Shown here piece after piece: positions 41,868-50,448 of a DNA stretch of 64,000 nucleotides. The DNA lies in assembly GCF_004336985.1 (NCBI RefSeq), contig NZ_SJUO01000001.1, forward strand, positions 682,001-746,000, given 5' to 3'. Both the position numbers and the translations under genes were made by a program. Origin of the DNA: Exiguobacterium sp. SL-9 (lineage in GTDB: Bacteria > Bacillota > Bacilli > Exiguobacteriales > Exiguobacteriaceae). Position 1 is the stretch's first letter. Every line of letters begins with the position of its first letter. The notes beneath the pieces were generated by a model that saw only the letters and a list, made by a program, of their open reading frames with translations, searched no databases and had not been told where the DNA came from.

Positions 41868-43562
41868 CTATTTGTTTCGTCCCTTCTCGGATTCGGCAAG
41901 GGGGATCCCGTTTCCTGCCTCGTCGAAGAAAATTTGCGGCTCGCTCGTCAGCGTCTCGAGCGTCCGGAGCGTCGCATCGACGTCGACCGGCGGCATACCC
42001 TCTCCCGCTTCAAAGACACGTACCGTCTCCCCGAGCTCGATCGTCCGATTCGTCAAGCGGTGGAACGTCCGGTCATGCGAGATGAGAATCAACCCGCCCC
42101 GGTACACATCGAGTGCGGCTTCGATTTGCTCGCGTGTGGCCACGTCCAAATAGTTCGTCGGCTCATCGAGCGCGAGCAGATCCGCATCCGAAAAGTAGAG
42201 GATGAGGAAGGCGATGCGGCATTTTTCCCCCATGCTCGCGTCATGGATCGGCTTATATACCTCGTCACGACGGAACAAGAAGTGCGCCAAAAGTGTCCGT
42301 GCCTCCGTCTCCGTAATCTCACTGCCCGCGAGGAGTGCGTCGAGCAATGTCCCGTCTTTTGGCAATCGGGCGAGCGTTTGCGAGAAATAGCCGATTTTCA
42401 GTTTTGGGTGACGCTGAATCTTCCCTGATGTCGGGACGAGCTCACCGATCAATAGTTTCAAGAGCGTCGTCTTCCCGCTCCCGTTCGGTCCGACGATGGA
42501 GATACGGTCACTCCGGTTCACCGTGAACGAGAGTCGCTCCAAAAGAAGGTCCTCGTAACCGAACGAGACGTCGTCGACCGAGATCCATGTTTTCGCCTCG
42601 AGCGGGTCGGCTTGAAAGCGGACCGATATGGATTCCTTGTCTTTCGGCCGATCCGGTCGCGCCCCTTCGAGCTGTTCAAGTTTACGTTCCCTGGCCTTCA
42701 TCTTGATGGCGAGGTTTGCCGCTCCTTTTTGGGCGCCGGGACTCCGTACGCTCGCCGTCGCTTTCGCTTTCAAATGCCAGCCTTTATATTGGGCGATCAT
42801 GTCGAGCAGTTCCGACTTCCGAGCCACATAGCGGGCATGGGCCCGCTCGTCGCGCACTCGTTCCTCGGCCTTCTGGTGTTTATAGGCCGTATAATTACCC
42901 GGATAACGGACGACTTTCCCTTCATCTAGTTCAAGGATGACCGTCGCGACATCGTCGATGAACTGGCGGTCGTGGGAAATGGCGAGCACCGTCCCCGGAT
43001 ACTCATTCACCCAGCGCGTCAGCCACTTAATGGAGTCGACGTCGAGATGGTTCGTCGGTTCGTCGAGCAGGACGATGTCGACTGGTCGCATCGTCAGCCG
43101 GGCAAGTTGGGCCCGCGTCTGTTCACCGCCGCTCAACTCTCGGAGTCGTGTCAAATCGTGTGCGTCAAGGCCGAGCCGTTTGAGTGCTTGTTTCGCTTCA
43201 AGTTCGAGTCCGAAGGCGTCGGATACGAGCGCCTTATCATACGCCTCGAGCACCCGCGCCGTGTCACCCGATGTGACGTCCATGTAGAGCGGATAGCGCT
43301 GTGGGTCGCCTTGCATGACGTAGTCAAGAACAGTCTCTTCTCCGTCAAACACCGTCTGTTCGACGACACCGACCGTACCGAAGACGTCGATGATGCCTGC
43401 CTGCGGGGTCAGAACGCCTTCGAGCAGTTTGAACAACGTCGTCTTGCCGGACCCGTTTTGGCCGAACAAGACAGCCCGTTCCCCCGCCGCCACCTCGAAT
43501 GAGACGTCATTCAATAATGGTTGCCGGTCGTGATCGAACCGGACTTGTTGGATTGATAACAT
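41868..43562 (-). CDS. ABC-F ATPase, probable ribosome-protection protein
   Basis: Soluble protein of 564 residues with two ABC modules and no membrane helix. First module: GQNGSGKTT (about 33-41), LSGGEQTRAQLARL, LLDEPTNHLD; second: GPNGSGKTT (about 358-366), GEKCRIAFL (less typical signature) and ALDEPTNYLD. The P-site tRNA-interaction linker between them is at about 230-300. Such ABC-F proteins act at the ribosomal exit site to release antibiotics or relieve stalling. The gene has a long leader with uORFs and a terminator, as in vmlR-like antibiotic-inducible genes, which supports an antibiotic-resistance role; the drug class cannot be read. Confidence 0.88.
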   Translation of the reverse strand: MLSIQQVRFDHDRQPLLNDVSFEVAAGERAVLFGQNGSGKTTLFKLLEGVLTPQAGIIDVFGTVGVVEQTVFDGEETVLDYVMQGDPQRYPLYMDVTSGDTARVLEAYDKALVSDAFGLELEAKQALKRLGLDAHDLTRLRELSGGEQTRAQLARLTMRPVDIVLLDEPTNHLDVDSIKWLTRWVNEYPGTVLAISHDRQFIDDVATVILELDEGKVVRYPGNYTAYKHQKAEERVRDERAHARYVARKSELLDMIAQYKGWHLKAKATASVRSPGAQKGAANLAIKMKARERKLEQLEGARPDRPKDKESISVRFQADPLEAKTWISVDDVSFGYEDLLLERLSFTVNRSDRISIVGPNGSGKTTLLKLLIGELVPTSGKIQRHPKLKIGYFSQTLARLPKDGTLLDALLAGSEITETEARTLLAHFLFRRDEVYKPIHDASMGEKCRIAFLILYFSDADLLALDEPTNYLDVATREQIEAALDVYRGGLILISHDRTFHRLTNRTIELGETVRVFEAGEGMPPVDVDATLRTLETLTSEPQIFFDEAGNGIPLAESEKGRNK

Positions 43563-43601
43563 ATTGTTTCACCTCGCTGATTGTTCCGATACGCGATGAA
43601 A

Positions 43602-43634
43602 CAAAAAACACCATCCGCCCAAAAGCGATGGTGT
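43602..43634 (-). terminator. Leader terminator (attenuator) of the ABC-F gene
   Basis: ACACCATC-GC pairs with GC-(G)GATGGTGT and is followed by six T on the minus strand, 40 bp before the ABC-F start. The 5' arm (CTTCACACC, 43640-43632) can instead pair with GGGTGAAG just after the second uORF (six pairs plus two across a one-base bulge), giving an antiterminator. Confidence 0.85.
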
Positions 43635-43692
43635 GAAGAGTTCCGGTCAAGCAGAAAGAAGGGTTACCCCTTAGCCTGAAATTGGACACACT

Positions 43693-43734
43693 TCACCCGT
43701 GACTGTTCGTGCGAACAGTGATGATTCGTTTCAT
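43693..43734 (-). CDS. Leader peptide uORF2 (13 codons)
   Basis: ATG at 43734 to TGA at 43693 encodes MKRIITVRTNSHG. Its ATG overlaps the stop of uORF1 (TGATG), so it would be translated by re-initiation. Its start lies in a 6-bp hairpin (TGATGA with TCATCA), and the middle codons contain an 18-nt palindrome ACTGTTCG-TG-CGAACAGT (43702-43719). Its stop is next to the antiterminator arm. Confidence 0.5.
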   Translation of the reverse strand: MKRIITVRTNSHG

Positions 43735-43760
43735 CAGTTGAGTGCGTGTGACTTTTTCAT
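43734..43760 (-). CDS. Leader peptide uORF1 (8 codons)
   Basis: ATG at 43760 to TGA at 43734 encodes MKKSHALN. A purine-rich GAAGG lies 11 bases upstream. Ribosome stalling here by an antibiotic would alter folding of the hairpins downstream and open or close the terminator at 43602-43634. Confidence 0.5.
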   Translation of the reverse strand: MKKSHALN

Positions 43761-43925
43761 GGCACCGTGTACCTTCCTTTCCTAAGTTACTGCCACCGTA
43801 CCAAATTGTAAGCGGATTCGCAAGTGATGCCCCACAATCTCCCATTTTTTCTACACCTTCCGGCGGATGTAACCTCCTCCCGTGAGCGTTATGATGAAAG
43901 TATCTTAGATGATGAGGTGACTACT

Positions 43926-44837
43926 ATGCGATTACGAAACCTACTCGTCCCGAGCGCTGTCCTAGCGAGCGTCGGTACGTTCCTATACACACGATTCAAA
44001 CGAAGACTGCCTCGCCCCGCCTTCAAAGTCCCGACGGTCAAACCGGACCTCGCCTCGTTCGATGAGACGATGGTCGGTGCCATCTGGGTCGGCCATTCGA
44101 CCGTGCTCATCCATTGGTACGGGTTAAAGATTTTGACCGACCCGGTGTTCTCGAACCGGATCGGGGTCCATGTCGGGCCCGTCACGTTCGGGATGAAACG
44201 CCACACCGCCCCCGCCCTCTCGATCGAGGAGATTGGACACGTCGACGTCATCTTGCTCAGTCACGCCCATATGGACCATTTCGACCATAAGAGCTTGAAA
44301 CGGCTCATCACTCGCGACACGGTCGTCATCTCGGCCCCCGGCACGAGCAAGCTATTACGCAAGTATCCGAGCCTGCAGACACTCGAGATGCATCCGCACG
44401 ATAAATTGACGCTCGCGAACGGGCTCCACGTCCAAGCCATCCCCGTCGCCCACTGGGGCAATCGCTTCCCATGGGACAAACATATGGGCTACAACGGTTA
44501 CGTCTTGAAATATAAAGGGGTCCGCATGTTGTTCGCCGGGGATACGGCGTATACCGATTCGTTCAACGGGCTCGCGAACAAAGAACCGATCGACCTCGCC
44601 TTCTTCCCGATCGGCGCCTATCAACCGGAGTCGTTCGAGGAAGCGCACTGCACGCCGGAACAGGCGTGGACGATGTTCAAGCAGAGCGGCGCGAAGCGTT
44701 TCTTCCCGATGCATTGGGACACGTTCGTCTTATCGTACGAACCGGTCGAAGAGCCGTATGAGCGACTCGTTGCCGCGGCCAAGCTCGAACGTGACCAAAT
44801 CGTGATCAAAGCCCACGGCGAAAGCATTCGACTGTAG
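43926..44837 (+). CDS. MBL-fold hydrolase, UlaG/NAPE-PLD-like
   Basis: A 303-residue metallo-beta-lactamase-fold enzyme with an N-terminal hydrophobic segment (LLVPSAVLASVGTFLY) that may anchor it. Metal ligands: SHAHMDHFDH, VAHW, FAGDTAY and MHWDTF at the C-terminus, as in UlaG and N-acyl-PE phospholipase D relatives. The ATG at 43926 is six bases after GAGGTG; earlier in-frame ATGs overlap the ABC-F promoter region. A second paralogue lies at 50.4 kb. Confidence 0.88.
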   Translation: MRLRNLLVPSAVLASVGTFLYTRFKRRLPRPAFKVPTVKPDLASFDETMVGAIWVGHSTVLIHWYGLKILTDPVFSNRIGVHVGPVTFGMKRHTAPALSIEEIGHVDVILLSHAHMDHFDHKSLKRLITRDTVVISAPGTSKLLRKYPSLQTLEMHPHDKLTLANGLHVQAIPVAHWGNRFPWDKHMGYNGYVLKYKGVRMLFAGDTAYTDSFNGLANKEPIDLAFFPIGAYQPESFEEAHCTPEQAWTMFKQSGAKRFFPMHWDTFVLSYEPVEEPYERLVAAAKLERDQIVIKAHGESIRL

Positions 44838-44900
44838 CTTTCGCTTTCACTTCCGGACGATTTTCTGTAACGTAAGAGGTGAGAGGGAGGGAATCAATTT

Positions 44901-45734
44901 ATGGAATGGACAACACTCAACAATGATGTGAAACTGCCGATGCTCGGGCTCGGCGTGTACAAAGTGGAGGACGGTGCGGTGACGGTCGACACGGTCAAAG
45001 CGGCGCTTGACGCCGGCTACCGGTTGATCGATACGGCTGCTGTCTATCAAAACGAGGAAAGTGTCGGGCAAGCGATTCGCGAGTCAAACGTGCCGCGGGA
45101 AGACATCTTCGTAACGACGAAGCTATGGAACGAGTTCCACGGCTATGACGAGGCGCTCCAAGCGTTCCAAGACAGCCTCGATCGGCTCGGTCTCGAGTAT
45201 GTCGACCTGTTCTTGATTCACTGGCCGATGCCGCGCTTCGGCAAGTTCGTCGAGACGTATAAAGCGCTCGAGCAGTTGTATGAGGAAGGCAAGGTCCGGG
45301 CCATCGGCGTCTCAAACTTCGAGATTAGCCACCTTGAGCAGATCATCCAGTCGTGCTCGATCGTCCCGGCGGTGAACCAAGTCGAGATCCACCCATACTT
45401 GTCCCAAAAAGAGTTGATCACATTCTGCCAGCGCTACGATATTCAAATCCAGGCGTGGAGTCCGCTCATGAAAGGACGCGAGGCTCTTGAGGATCCGGTC
45501 ATCACTGAGATCGGGGCCAAGCACGGGAAGTCGCCAGCTCAAGTCATCTTGCGTTGGCACTTGCAGAACGGTGTCGCCGTCATCCCGAAATCGGTCACGC
45601 CGAGTCGAATTCGTGAGAATATAGAGGTGTTCGACTTCACGTTGACGAAAGAAGAGATGCACGCGATCGACGGACTCAACCGAAACGAGCGGACCGGGTC
45701 TGACCCGAACGAGATGCACAAAATCCACTACTGA
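44901..45734 (+). CDS. Aldo/keto reductase, YvgN-like
   Basis: NADPH-dependent reduction of aldehydes such as methylglyoxal. The 277-residue TIM-barrel enzyme has the catalytic tetrad D44, Y49, K74 and a histidine in FLIHWP (about 107), and the C-terminal coenzyme motif VIPKSVTPSRIRENIEVF. GGAGG precedes the ATG. The next gene starts 13 bp after its stop, so they may be co-transcribed. Confidence 0.93.
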   Translation: MEWTTLNNDVKLPMLGLGVYKVEDGAVTVDTVKAALDAGYRLIDTAAVYQNEESVGQAIRESNVPREDIFVTTKLWNEFHGYDEALQAFQDSLDRLGLEYVDLFLIHWPMPRFGKFVETYKALEQLYEEGKVRAIGVSNFEISHLEQIIQSCSIVPAVNQVEIHPYLSQKELITFCQRYDIQIQAWSPLMKGREALEDPVITEIGAKHGKSPAQVILRWHLQNGVAVIPKSVTPSRIRENIEVFDFTLTKEEMHAIDGLNRNERTGSDPNEMHKIHY

Positions 45735-45747
45735 GGAGAGATTGTAC

Positions 45748-46362
45748 ATGTTCAAAAAACTAGCTTCTGATTTGACGGGCTTCAGCGATATCGGTGAAGT
45801 CATCGATCCGAAAGATTTTGATAAAGCGGATTCGGATGATTACGTCCTGCATGAGGACAACGAGAAGATTTATTTTTTGATCAAATCGAAATCGGACGAG
45901 TACTGCTTCACGAACTTGGCGATGATTCACCTCGACGGGACGAGCGCGATGAGTTCTAAACGCGTCTTGTACCGGTATCCGTATGCCCACTTCCCATTAA
46001 ATAACGTCATGTTCGAGACGGCTGGCACGGTCGATATGGACGTCGAGATCAAATTCACGATTGGCGACAAGCCGTATTCGATTGACGTGAACAAGAAACA
46101 AATCGAGCATGTGAAAGACTTGTACAAATCGCTCCTCGCCATCGCCGAGAAACAACGTGAAGGCCGAAAGATGATGGAGTACGCCAACGCCTCACTCACG
46201 CATTCGGTATCGATTTTGAGCGGGCTGCGCCAAGGTGATATGAACGTCGCCTCGACGTTCAAGGAATTGAACGAGCAGAGCTTCGACTGGCTCAAAGGCC
46301 ACTATCACGAGTGGAACCGGAAAGACTTCGGTGACGTGTTCGAGAAGTACATCAACAACTAA
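45748..46362 (+). CDS. PH-domain protein, YvbH-like
   Basis: A 204-residue cytoplasmic protein with a bacterial pleckstrin-homology domain (about 10-130: EDNEKIYFLIKSKSDEYCFTNLAMIHLDG) and a helical C-terminal part (about 135-204) as in YvbH, which oligomerises. Function unknown. TTG at 45742 is in frame, but GGAG favours the ATG at 45748. It is followed by a small membrane protein 14 bp downstream. Confidence 0.82.
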   Translation: MFKKLASDLTGFSDIGEVIDPKDFDKADSDDYVLHEDNEKIYFLIKSKSDEYCFTNLAMIHLDGTSAMSSKRVLYRYPYAHFPLNNVMFETAGTVDMDVEIKFTIGDKPYSIDVNKKQIEHVKDLYKSLLAIAEKQREGRKMMEYANASLTHSVSILSGLRQGDMNVASTFKELNEQSFDWLKGHYHEWNRKDFGDVFEKYINN

Positions 46363-46376
46363 TTAGGTGATGACGT

Positions 46377-46655
46377 ATGGACTACATGTGGCTGTTGATT
46401 GCGTTCGGCTTGTTCATGCTCGTGATTTTGACTGTATTCATCAGCAGTGTGCTCAACGCCTTGCTCCGGCACCTCCACCCGGTAATTCATATCGCTGTCA
46501 TCTTGTTGTTGTCGTTTGCGTATGAACGCCTCATGTTGGATTATAATCTCTTCTGGACGCTACTCGTTCTTGTGACCATCAGTTACGTAGCACCACTTCT
46601 CGTTATCAAACTGTACAATAAAGGTGAACGCTTCGAACGCGAACGTCTGAAATGA
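46377..46655 (+). CDS. Small membrane protein, 92 residues
   Basis: Three hydrophobic helices (about 3-25, 36-52, 58-77) and a charged tail (YNKGERFERERLK). No family recognised. It follows the PH-domain gene with AGGTGA as ribosome site and shares its terminator. Confidence 0.7.
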   Translation: MDYMWLLIAFGLFMLVILTVFISSVLNALLRHLHPVIHIAVILLLSFAYERLMLDYNLFWTLLVLVTISYVAPLLVIKLYNKGERFERERLK

Positions 46656-46694
46656 AATGTCCCCTAGACTCCAATCGGATTCTAGGGGACATTT
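46655..46694. terminator. Bidirectional terminator
   Basis: Perfect 14-bp stem (46655-46668 with 46681-46694) between the convergent small membrane protein and DUF1836 genes. Confidence 0.92.
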
Positions 46695-47219
46695 TCATTT
46701 ACCTTCATCAATCAACTGTTCGGCGAGCCGTTGAAACAAGTGGCTCATATGGACGGCCGAGGCGATGGCGAGCGACTGTTGGCTGCCGTTCGTCTCGTTC
46801 GTGCGAACGTTGGCGAGGAGCGTCTCGGCTTGCGCCTCGAACGCCTGCATGTTCTGCTCCTTCTGGACCTGATACGCGTCATAGAAGTCTTCGAGCGAGA
46901 ACCCTTCATCCGACTCGTTTAGCGGCCGGAGCGTTTCTTTGATGTCATTGATCGAGAGTAATCCTTTCATCTCATAAATCAGGCTGAGCAGCATCAAGTG
47001 CTCGTTCGTATACTTCTTATTTTTGACAGGATGGAACAGCTTGCCTTTGGCATAGTTGTTGATCATCGTCTTCGTCAAAATCGTCTCGTCGTCAGTCCGC
47101 TTCATCTTGCCGTAATGTTGCTCGAACAGCTGGATGACTTGGTCCATATATAAGTCGATTGTCGGGAGCACCTGCTTCGGGAGCGTCCCTTCCGTCTCTA
47201 CAATCTCGTGCGGTTTCAT
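46695..47219 (-). CDS. DUF1836 protein, possible DNA-binding regulator
   Basis: The 174-residue protein has a MerR-like N-terminal helical domain: ILTKTMINNYAKGKLFHPVKNKKYTNEHLMLLSLIYEMK, the DUF1836 signature (about 45-90), followed by a helical C-terminal part. DUF1836 proteins are thought to be regulators, without proven target. GGGGAGG precedes the ATG. It is divergent from the hemolysin III-type gene; a 23-bp inverted repeat lies between them. Confidence 0.85.
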   Translation of the reverse strand: MKPHEIVETEGTLPKQVLPTIDLYMDQVIQLFEQHYGKMKRTDDETILTKTMINNYAKGKLFHPVKNKKYTNEHLMLLSLIYEMKGLLSINDIKETLRPLNESDEGFSLEDFYDAYQVQKEQNMQAFEAQAETLLANVRTNETNGSQQSLAIASAVHMSHLFQRLAEQLIDEGK

Positions 47220-47299
47220 TGAATCACCTCCCCTTCAGTATACGGACAAACCGGATTTGTCGAAACAAAAACCTTGTTGTTTCCCCCTATACAGTTTAC

Positions 47300-47322
47300 C
47301 ATGTAGTTATGGATACTACATG
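47300..47322 (+). promoter_or_regulatory. Inverted repeat between DUF1836 and hemolysin III-type genes
   Basis: CATGTAGT-N7-ACTACATG, 8-bp perfect arms, lies 22-44 bases before the start of the hemolysin III-type gene. It could bind the DUF1836 protein encoded opposite; this is inference from position. Confidence 0.5.
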
Positions 47323-47343
47323 ACGTAATAAGGAGTGTTTTAT

Positions 47344-47988
47344 ATGAATTCGATTTTTCGGGAACCGATTAACGCACTGACCCATTTGGCCGGGGCCGTG
47401 CTCGCGTTCATCGCGTTGATTGCGATGACGGTGAAAGCGTCAATGCTCGGCGAACCGCTCGCCATCATGGCTGCGATTTTGTTCGGCATTAGCCTCGTCT
47501 TCCTTTACTTGTCGTCCGGCCTGTACCACAGCATCATCGCCTCACCGAACGTCATCGCCTTCTTCCGAAGAATCGATCATGCGATGATTTACGCCTTGAT
47601 CGCCGGGACGTATGCCCCGCTCACGTTGCTCGCACTAGAAGGACCGACGCGTTGGGTATTGTTCGGCACCGTCCACGCACTCGCCTTGTTCGGGATTATC
47701 TTCAAACTCGTCTGGTTCCACGCCCCGCGCTTCTTGTCCACGGCGCTCTATATCGGCATGGGTTGGTTATCGGTCTTCTTCATCGGACCGCTTCATGACG
47801 TGATTGGCAACGCCGGCATCTTCTGGCTCATCCTCGGTGGCGTCATGTACACGATTGGCGGACTCATCTACGGTTTCAAGCCGAAGTTCGTCAACTGGCG
47901 CGGTTGGGGCTTCCACGAGGTGTTCCACTTATTCATTTTGTTCGGCAGCTTCGCCCACTTCGTCTGCGTGTTCTGGTATGTCTTCTAA
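47344..47988 (+). CDS. Hemolysin III / YqfA (TrhA) family membrane protein
   Basis: A 214-residue protein of the progestin-receptor-like (PAQR) class with seven hydrophobic helices. Conserved metal-site residues are visible: NALTHLAGAVLAF, SSGLYHS, RRIDHAMIYALIAGTYAPL and the C-terminal HEVFHLFILFGSFAHF. Relatives influence membrane lipid homeostasis; a true haemolysin role is doubtful. AGGAG is eight bases before the ATG at 47344, a better start than the GTG at 47335. Confidence 0.9.
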   Translation: MNSIFREPINALTHLAGAVLAFIALIAMTVKASMLGEPLAIMAAILFGISLVFLYLSSGLYHSIIASPNVIAFFRRIDHAMIYALIAGTYAPLTLLALEGPTRWVLFGTVHALALFGIIFKLVWFHAPRFLSTALYIGMGWLSVFFIGPLHDVIGNAGIFWLILGGVMYTIGGLIYGFKPKFVNWRGWGFHEVFHLFILFGSFAHFVCVFWYVF

Positions 47989-48013
47989 GTCCTCCTCATG
48001 AGGGCTTTTTTTG
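47988..48013 (+). terminator. Terminator of the hemolysin III-type gene
   Basis: AGTCCTC-CTCA-TGAGGGCT with one wobble pair, then seven T. Confidence 0.8.
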
Positions 48014-48072
48014 TTGAGCACATTCATTTACTTCGAATTAAAGACATCCTACACTGACTGTAGGAGGGATTT

Positions 48073-48771
48073 ATGATGAAAATTGAAGTTTGGTCAGACT
48101 ACGTCTGCCCGTTCTGTTATATTGGCAAGCGTCGTCTAGAAGAAGCACTCGAACAGTTCCCGCATGCGGATAACGTCGAGGTGGAGTTCAAGAGCTTCGA
48201 GCTCGATCCGAACGCCCCGACGACGGACTCGCGTTCGATTTACGAAGCGCTCGCGAAGAAATACAGCATGCCGCTCGAGCAGGCGAAAGGCACGACGGCA
48301 CAAGTCGCTGCCCAGGCCCGCACCGTCGGACTCGAGTACGATTTCGACAACATGGTCGTCACGGGCACACTCGACTCGCACCGATTGACGCACTATGCGA
48401 AGACGGTCGGCAAAGAGAAAGCCTTGTCGGAAGCGCTCCTTAAGGCGTACTTCGTCGACGCGAAACATATCGGCGACCACGACGTCCTCGTCGAGATTGC
48501 AACAAGTGTCGGACTCGATGCTGACGCCGTGAAAGACGTGCTCGCTTCAGACGTGTACACAGAAGACGTTCGCGCTGAAGAGAAGCGTGCGAGCGACCTC
48601 GGCATCACCGGCGTCCCGTTCTTCGTCTTTGACGGAAAATATGGCGTCTCTGGCGCGCAACCGACCGAGGCGTTCACACAAGTGCTTGAGAAGACGTGGG
48701 CCGAATCGGCACCGACGCTTCAAGTGCTCTCAGGCGGTGCGACGTACACGGACGACAACTGCGATATCTGA
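48073..48771 (+). CDS. FrnE-type DsbA family oxidoreductase
   Basis: Cytoplasmic thiol-disulfide oxidoreductase of the DsbA fold; no signal peptide. The 232-residue protein starts IEVWSDYVCPFCYIGK with the CPFC active site (C12, C15) and has the helical insertion and TGVPFFVFDGKYGVSGAQP (cis-proline loop) typical of FrnE. FrnE relatives protect against oxidative and thiol stress. AGGAGGG lies before two adjacent ATG codons; the second (48076) has slightly better spacing. Confidence 0.92.
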   Translation: MMKIEVWSDYVCPFCYIGKRRLEEALEQFPHADNVEVEFKSFELDPNAPTTDSRSIYEALAKKYSMPLEQAKGTTAQVAAQARTVGLEYDFDNMVVTGTLDSHRLTHYAKTVGKEKALSEALLKAYFVDAKHIGDHDVLVEIATSVGLDADAVKDVLASDVYTEDVRAEEKRASDLGITGVPFFVFDGKYGVSGAQPTEAFTQVLEKTWAESAPTLQVLSGGATYTDDNCDI

Positions 48772-48790
48772 CGTTACACGAATAAAAGCA

Positions 48791-48823
48791 AAGCATTCGC
48801 CCATATATGGACGAATGCTTTTT
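48791..48823 (+). terminator. Terminator between frnE-like and antitoxin genes
   Basis: AAGCATTCG with CGAATGCTT enclosing an inner CCATATATGG palindrome, then a T-run; it serves convergent genes. Confidence 0.85.
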
Positions 48824-48832
48824 AGATTCAAT

Positions 48833-49054
48833 TTACTTGTCTAAGTCCTTGACCATGGTTTCAAATGAAACTGCCTCGGAATGCTTCTGGTGCACGCTTA
48901 TCGCTTCATTATAAAGTTTTAAGTCGTGCTCATCCTCGATTCGTTTCAAGACAGCATCGCGAACGAGAGTCGAGAGGGACAGGTTGTTAGACCTCGCATA
49001 CGCTCTAATGAGGCGTTCATCCTCCTCATTGAGTCGTACAGATATCATTCCCAC
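48833..49054 (-). CDS. Orphan RelB-type (DUF6290) ribbon-helix-helix antitoxin
   Basis: About 73 residues: MISVRLNEEDERLIRAYARSNN is a ribbon-helix-helix DNA-binding start, LSLSTLVRDAVLKRIEDEHDLKLY the second helix, and the remainder a short toxin-binding-like tail. I chose GTG at 49054, eight bases after AAAGGAGG; a frame to 49102 is not supported. In type II systems the toxin (RelE-like) follows the antitoxin. Here a terminator follows at once and no RelE-like gene is found nearby, so it is an orphan. Confidence 0.82.
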   Translation of the reverse strand: MGMISVRLNEEDERLIRAYARSNNLSLSTLVRDAVLKRIEDEHDLKLYNEAISVHQKHSEAVSFETMVKDLDK

Positions 49055-49197
49055 ACGATTAGCCTCCTTTATACACATTGTATTACGAAATGAAATGCTC
49101 ATACAGTCAGTTCGAAATCTTGGCTCCTTTTTGTAGCTTTCTAAATCGTTCTGAAGGATAATTATTATTACCTAATAAGAATCGAGGACTTAACCAT

Positions 49198-50415
49198 ATG
49201 TGGAAAAATCGCAACGTCTGGATCATCTTGACCGGGGAGTTCGTGGCCGGTCTCGGGCTTTGGCTTGGCATCATCGGCAACTTGGAGTTCATGCAGGAGA
49301 AAGTGCCGTCTGACTTCGTCAAGGCGCTCATCCTCGCTGGCGGGTTGCTCGCCGGGGTCGCCATCGGGCCGCTCGCGGGACGCCTCACCGATCAAGGCTC
49401 GAAAAAGAAAATCATGCTCATCTCGAGCGTCGTCCGGGCGCTAAGCGTCCTGTTCATGTTCGTCGCCATCGAGACAGGAAGCGTGCTGTGGATGGTCGTC
49501 TTCCTCGTCTTTTTGCAAGGGTCGGCCGCGTTCTATTTCCCGGCGCTCCAAGCGGCCATCCCGCTCATCGTCAAAGAACGAGAGTTACTCGCCTTGAACG
49601 GGGTGCATATGAACGTGTCGACACTGTCCCGGGTCATCGGGACGGCCATCGCCGGCATCTTACTCACGCTTATCTCGCTCCGTGACGTCTATGCACTCTC
49701 CCTCGTCGCCTATCTGCTCCTCGCCGTCGCGACGTGGTTCTTGAAAATCGACGAGACGACCGTCCCCTCTGCGAAGAAAGTGGACGCGAAGTCGTCCGGC
49801 GGGTTCAAGGACGTCTTCCCGATCATCAAATCGATTCCGGTCATCTTTATGACGCTCGTCATGACGCTCATCCCACTCCTCTTTATCGGCGGGTTCAACT
49901 TGCTCGTCATCAACATTAGCGAGCTACAGGACTCGACGGCGATCAAAGGATGGATTTATACGGCCGAAGGAATTGCCTTCATGGTCGGTGCGTTCCTCAT
50001 CAAACGGATCGGTGAGAAGTTCTCCGTGTTCTCGATCTTGTTCACGTTCTCGTTTTTGATTGGGGTCGCCCAGCTCATGCTCTACTTCGCGGACATCCCG
50101 GCCGTCTCGATCGCGGCGTTCGTCTTGTTCGGCTTCTCGGTCGGCTGCTTCTTCCCGACGGCGGTGACGATTTTCCAGACACGGATGCCGAAAGACTATC
50201 ACGGTCGCTTCTTCTCGTTCCGGAACATGCTCGACCGCATCGTCTTCCAAGTCGTGTTGCTCGTCACCGGCTTCTTCCTCGACTTGATCGGCTTACAGCT
50301 CATGGTCGTCTTGTTCGGCGTCAGCTCAATCGCGATGACCGCTTCATTCCTCATCTATACGCGAAAACACAAATTGCATATTGAAACGGACGAGACCGAA
50401 CGAATCTCGTCGTAA
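49198..50415 (+). CDS. MFS transporter
   Basis: A 405-residue major facilitator permease with about 12 helices. The loop 2-3 motif is GPLAGRLTDQGSKKKIMLIS, and a second signature GRFFSFRNMLDRI lies in the second half. It resembles macrolide/drug efflux MFS proteins of the MefA/YxaM kind by general outline, but the substrate is not clear. GAGGA precedes the ATG. Confidence 0.88.
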   Translation: MWKNRNVWIILTGEFVAGLGLWLGIIGNLEFMQEKVPSDFVKALILAGGLLAGVAIGPLAGRLTDQGSKKKIMLISSVVRALSVLFMFVAIETGSVLWMVVFLVFLQGSAAFYFPALQAAIPLIVKERELLALNGVHMNVSTLSRVIGTAIAGILLTLISLRDVYALSLVAYLLLAVATWFLKIDETTVPSAKKVDAKSSGGFKDVFPIIKSIPVIFMTLVMTLIPLLFIGGFNLLVINISELQDSTAIKGWIYTAEGIAFMVGAFLIKRIGEKFSVFSILFTFSFLIGVAQLMLYFADIPAVSIAAFVLFGFSVGCFFPTAVTIFQTRMPKDYHGRFFSFRNMLDRIVFQVVLLVTGFFLDLIGLQLMVVLFGVSSIAMTASFLIYTRKHKLHIETDETERISS

Positions 50416-50416
50416 A

Positions 50417-50448
50417 ACAAGCGCTGACCGGACTCGGTCAGCGCTTGT
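50417..50448. terminator. Bidirectional terminator
   Basis: ACAAGCGCTGACCG with CGGTCAGCGCTTGT, a 14-bp perfect stem; it overlaps the last codons of the MBL gene at 50438. Confidence 0.88.
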
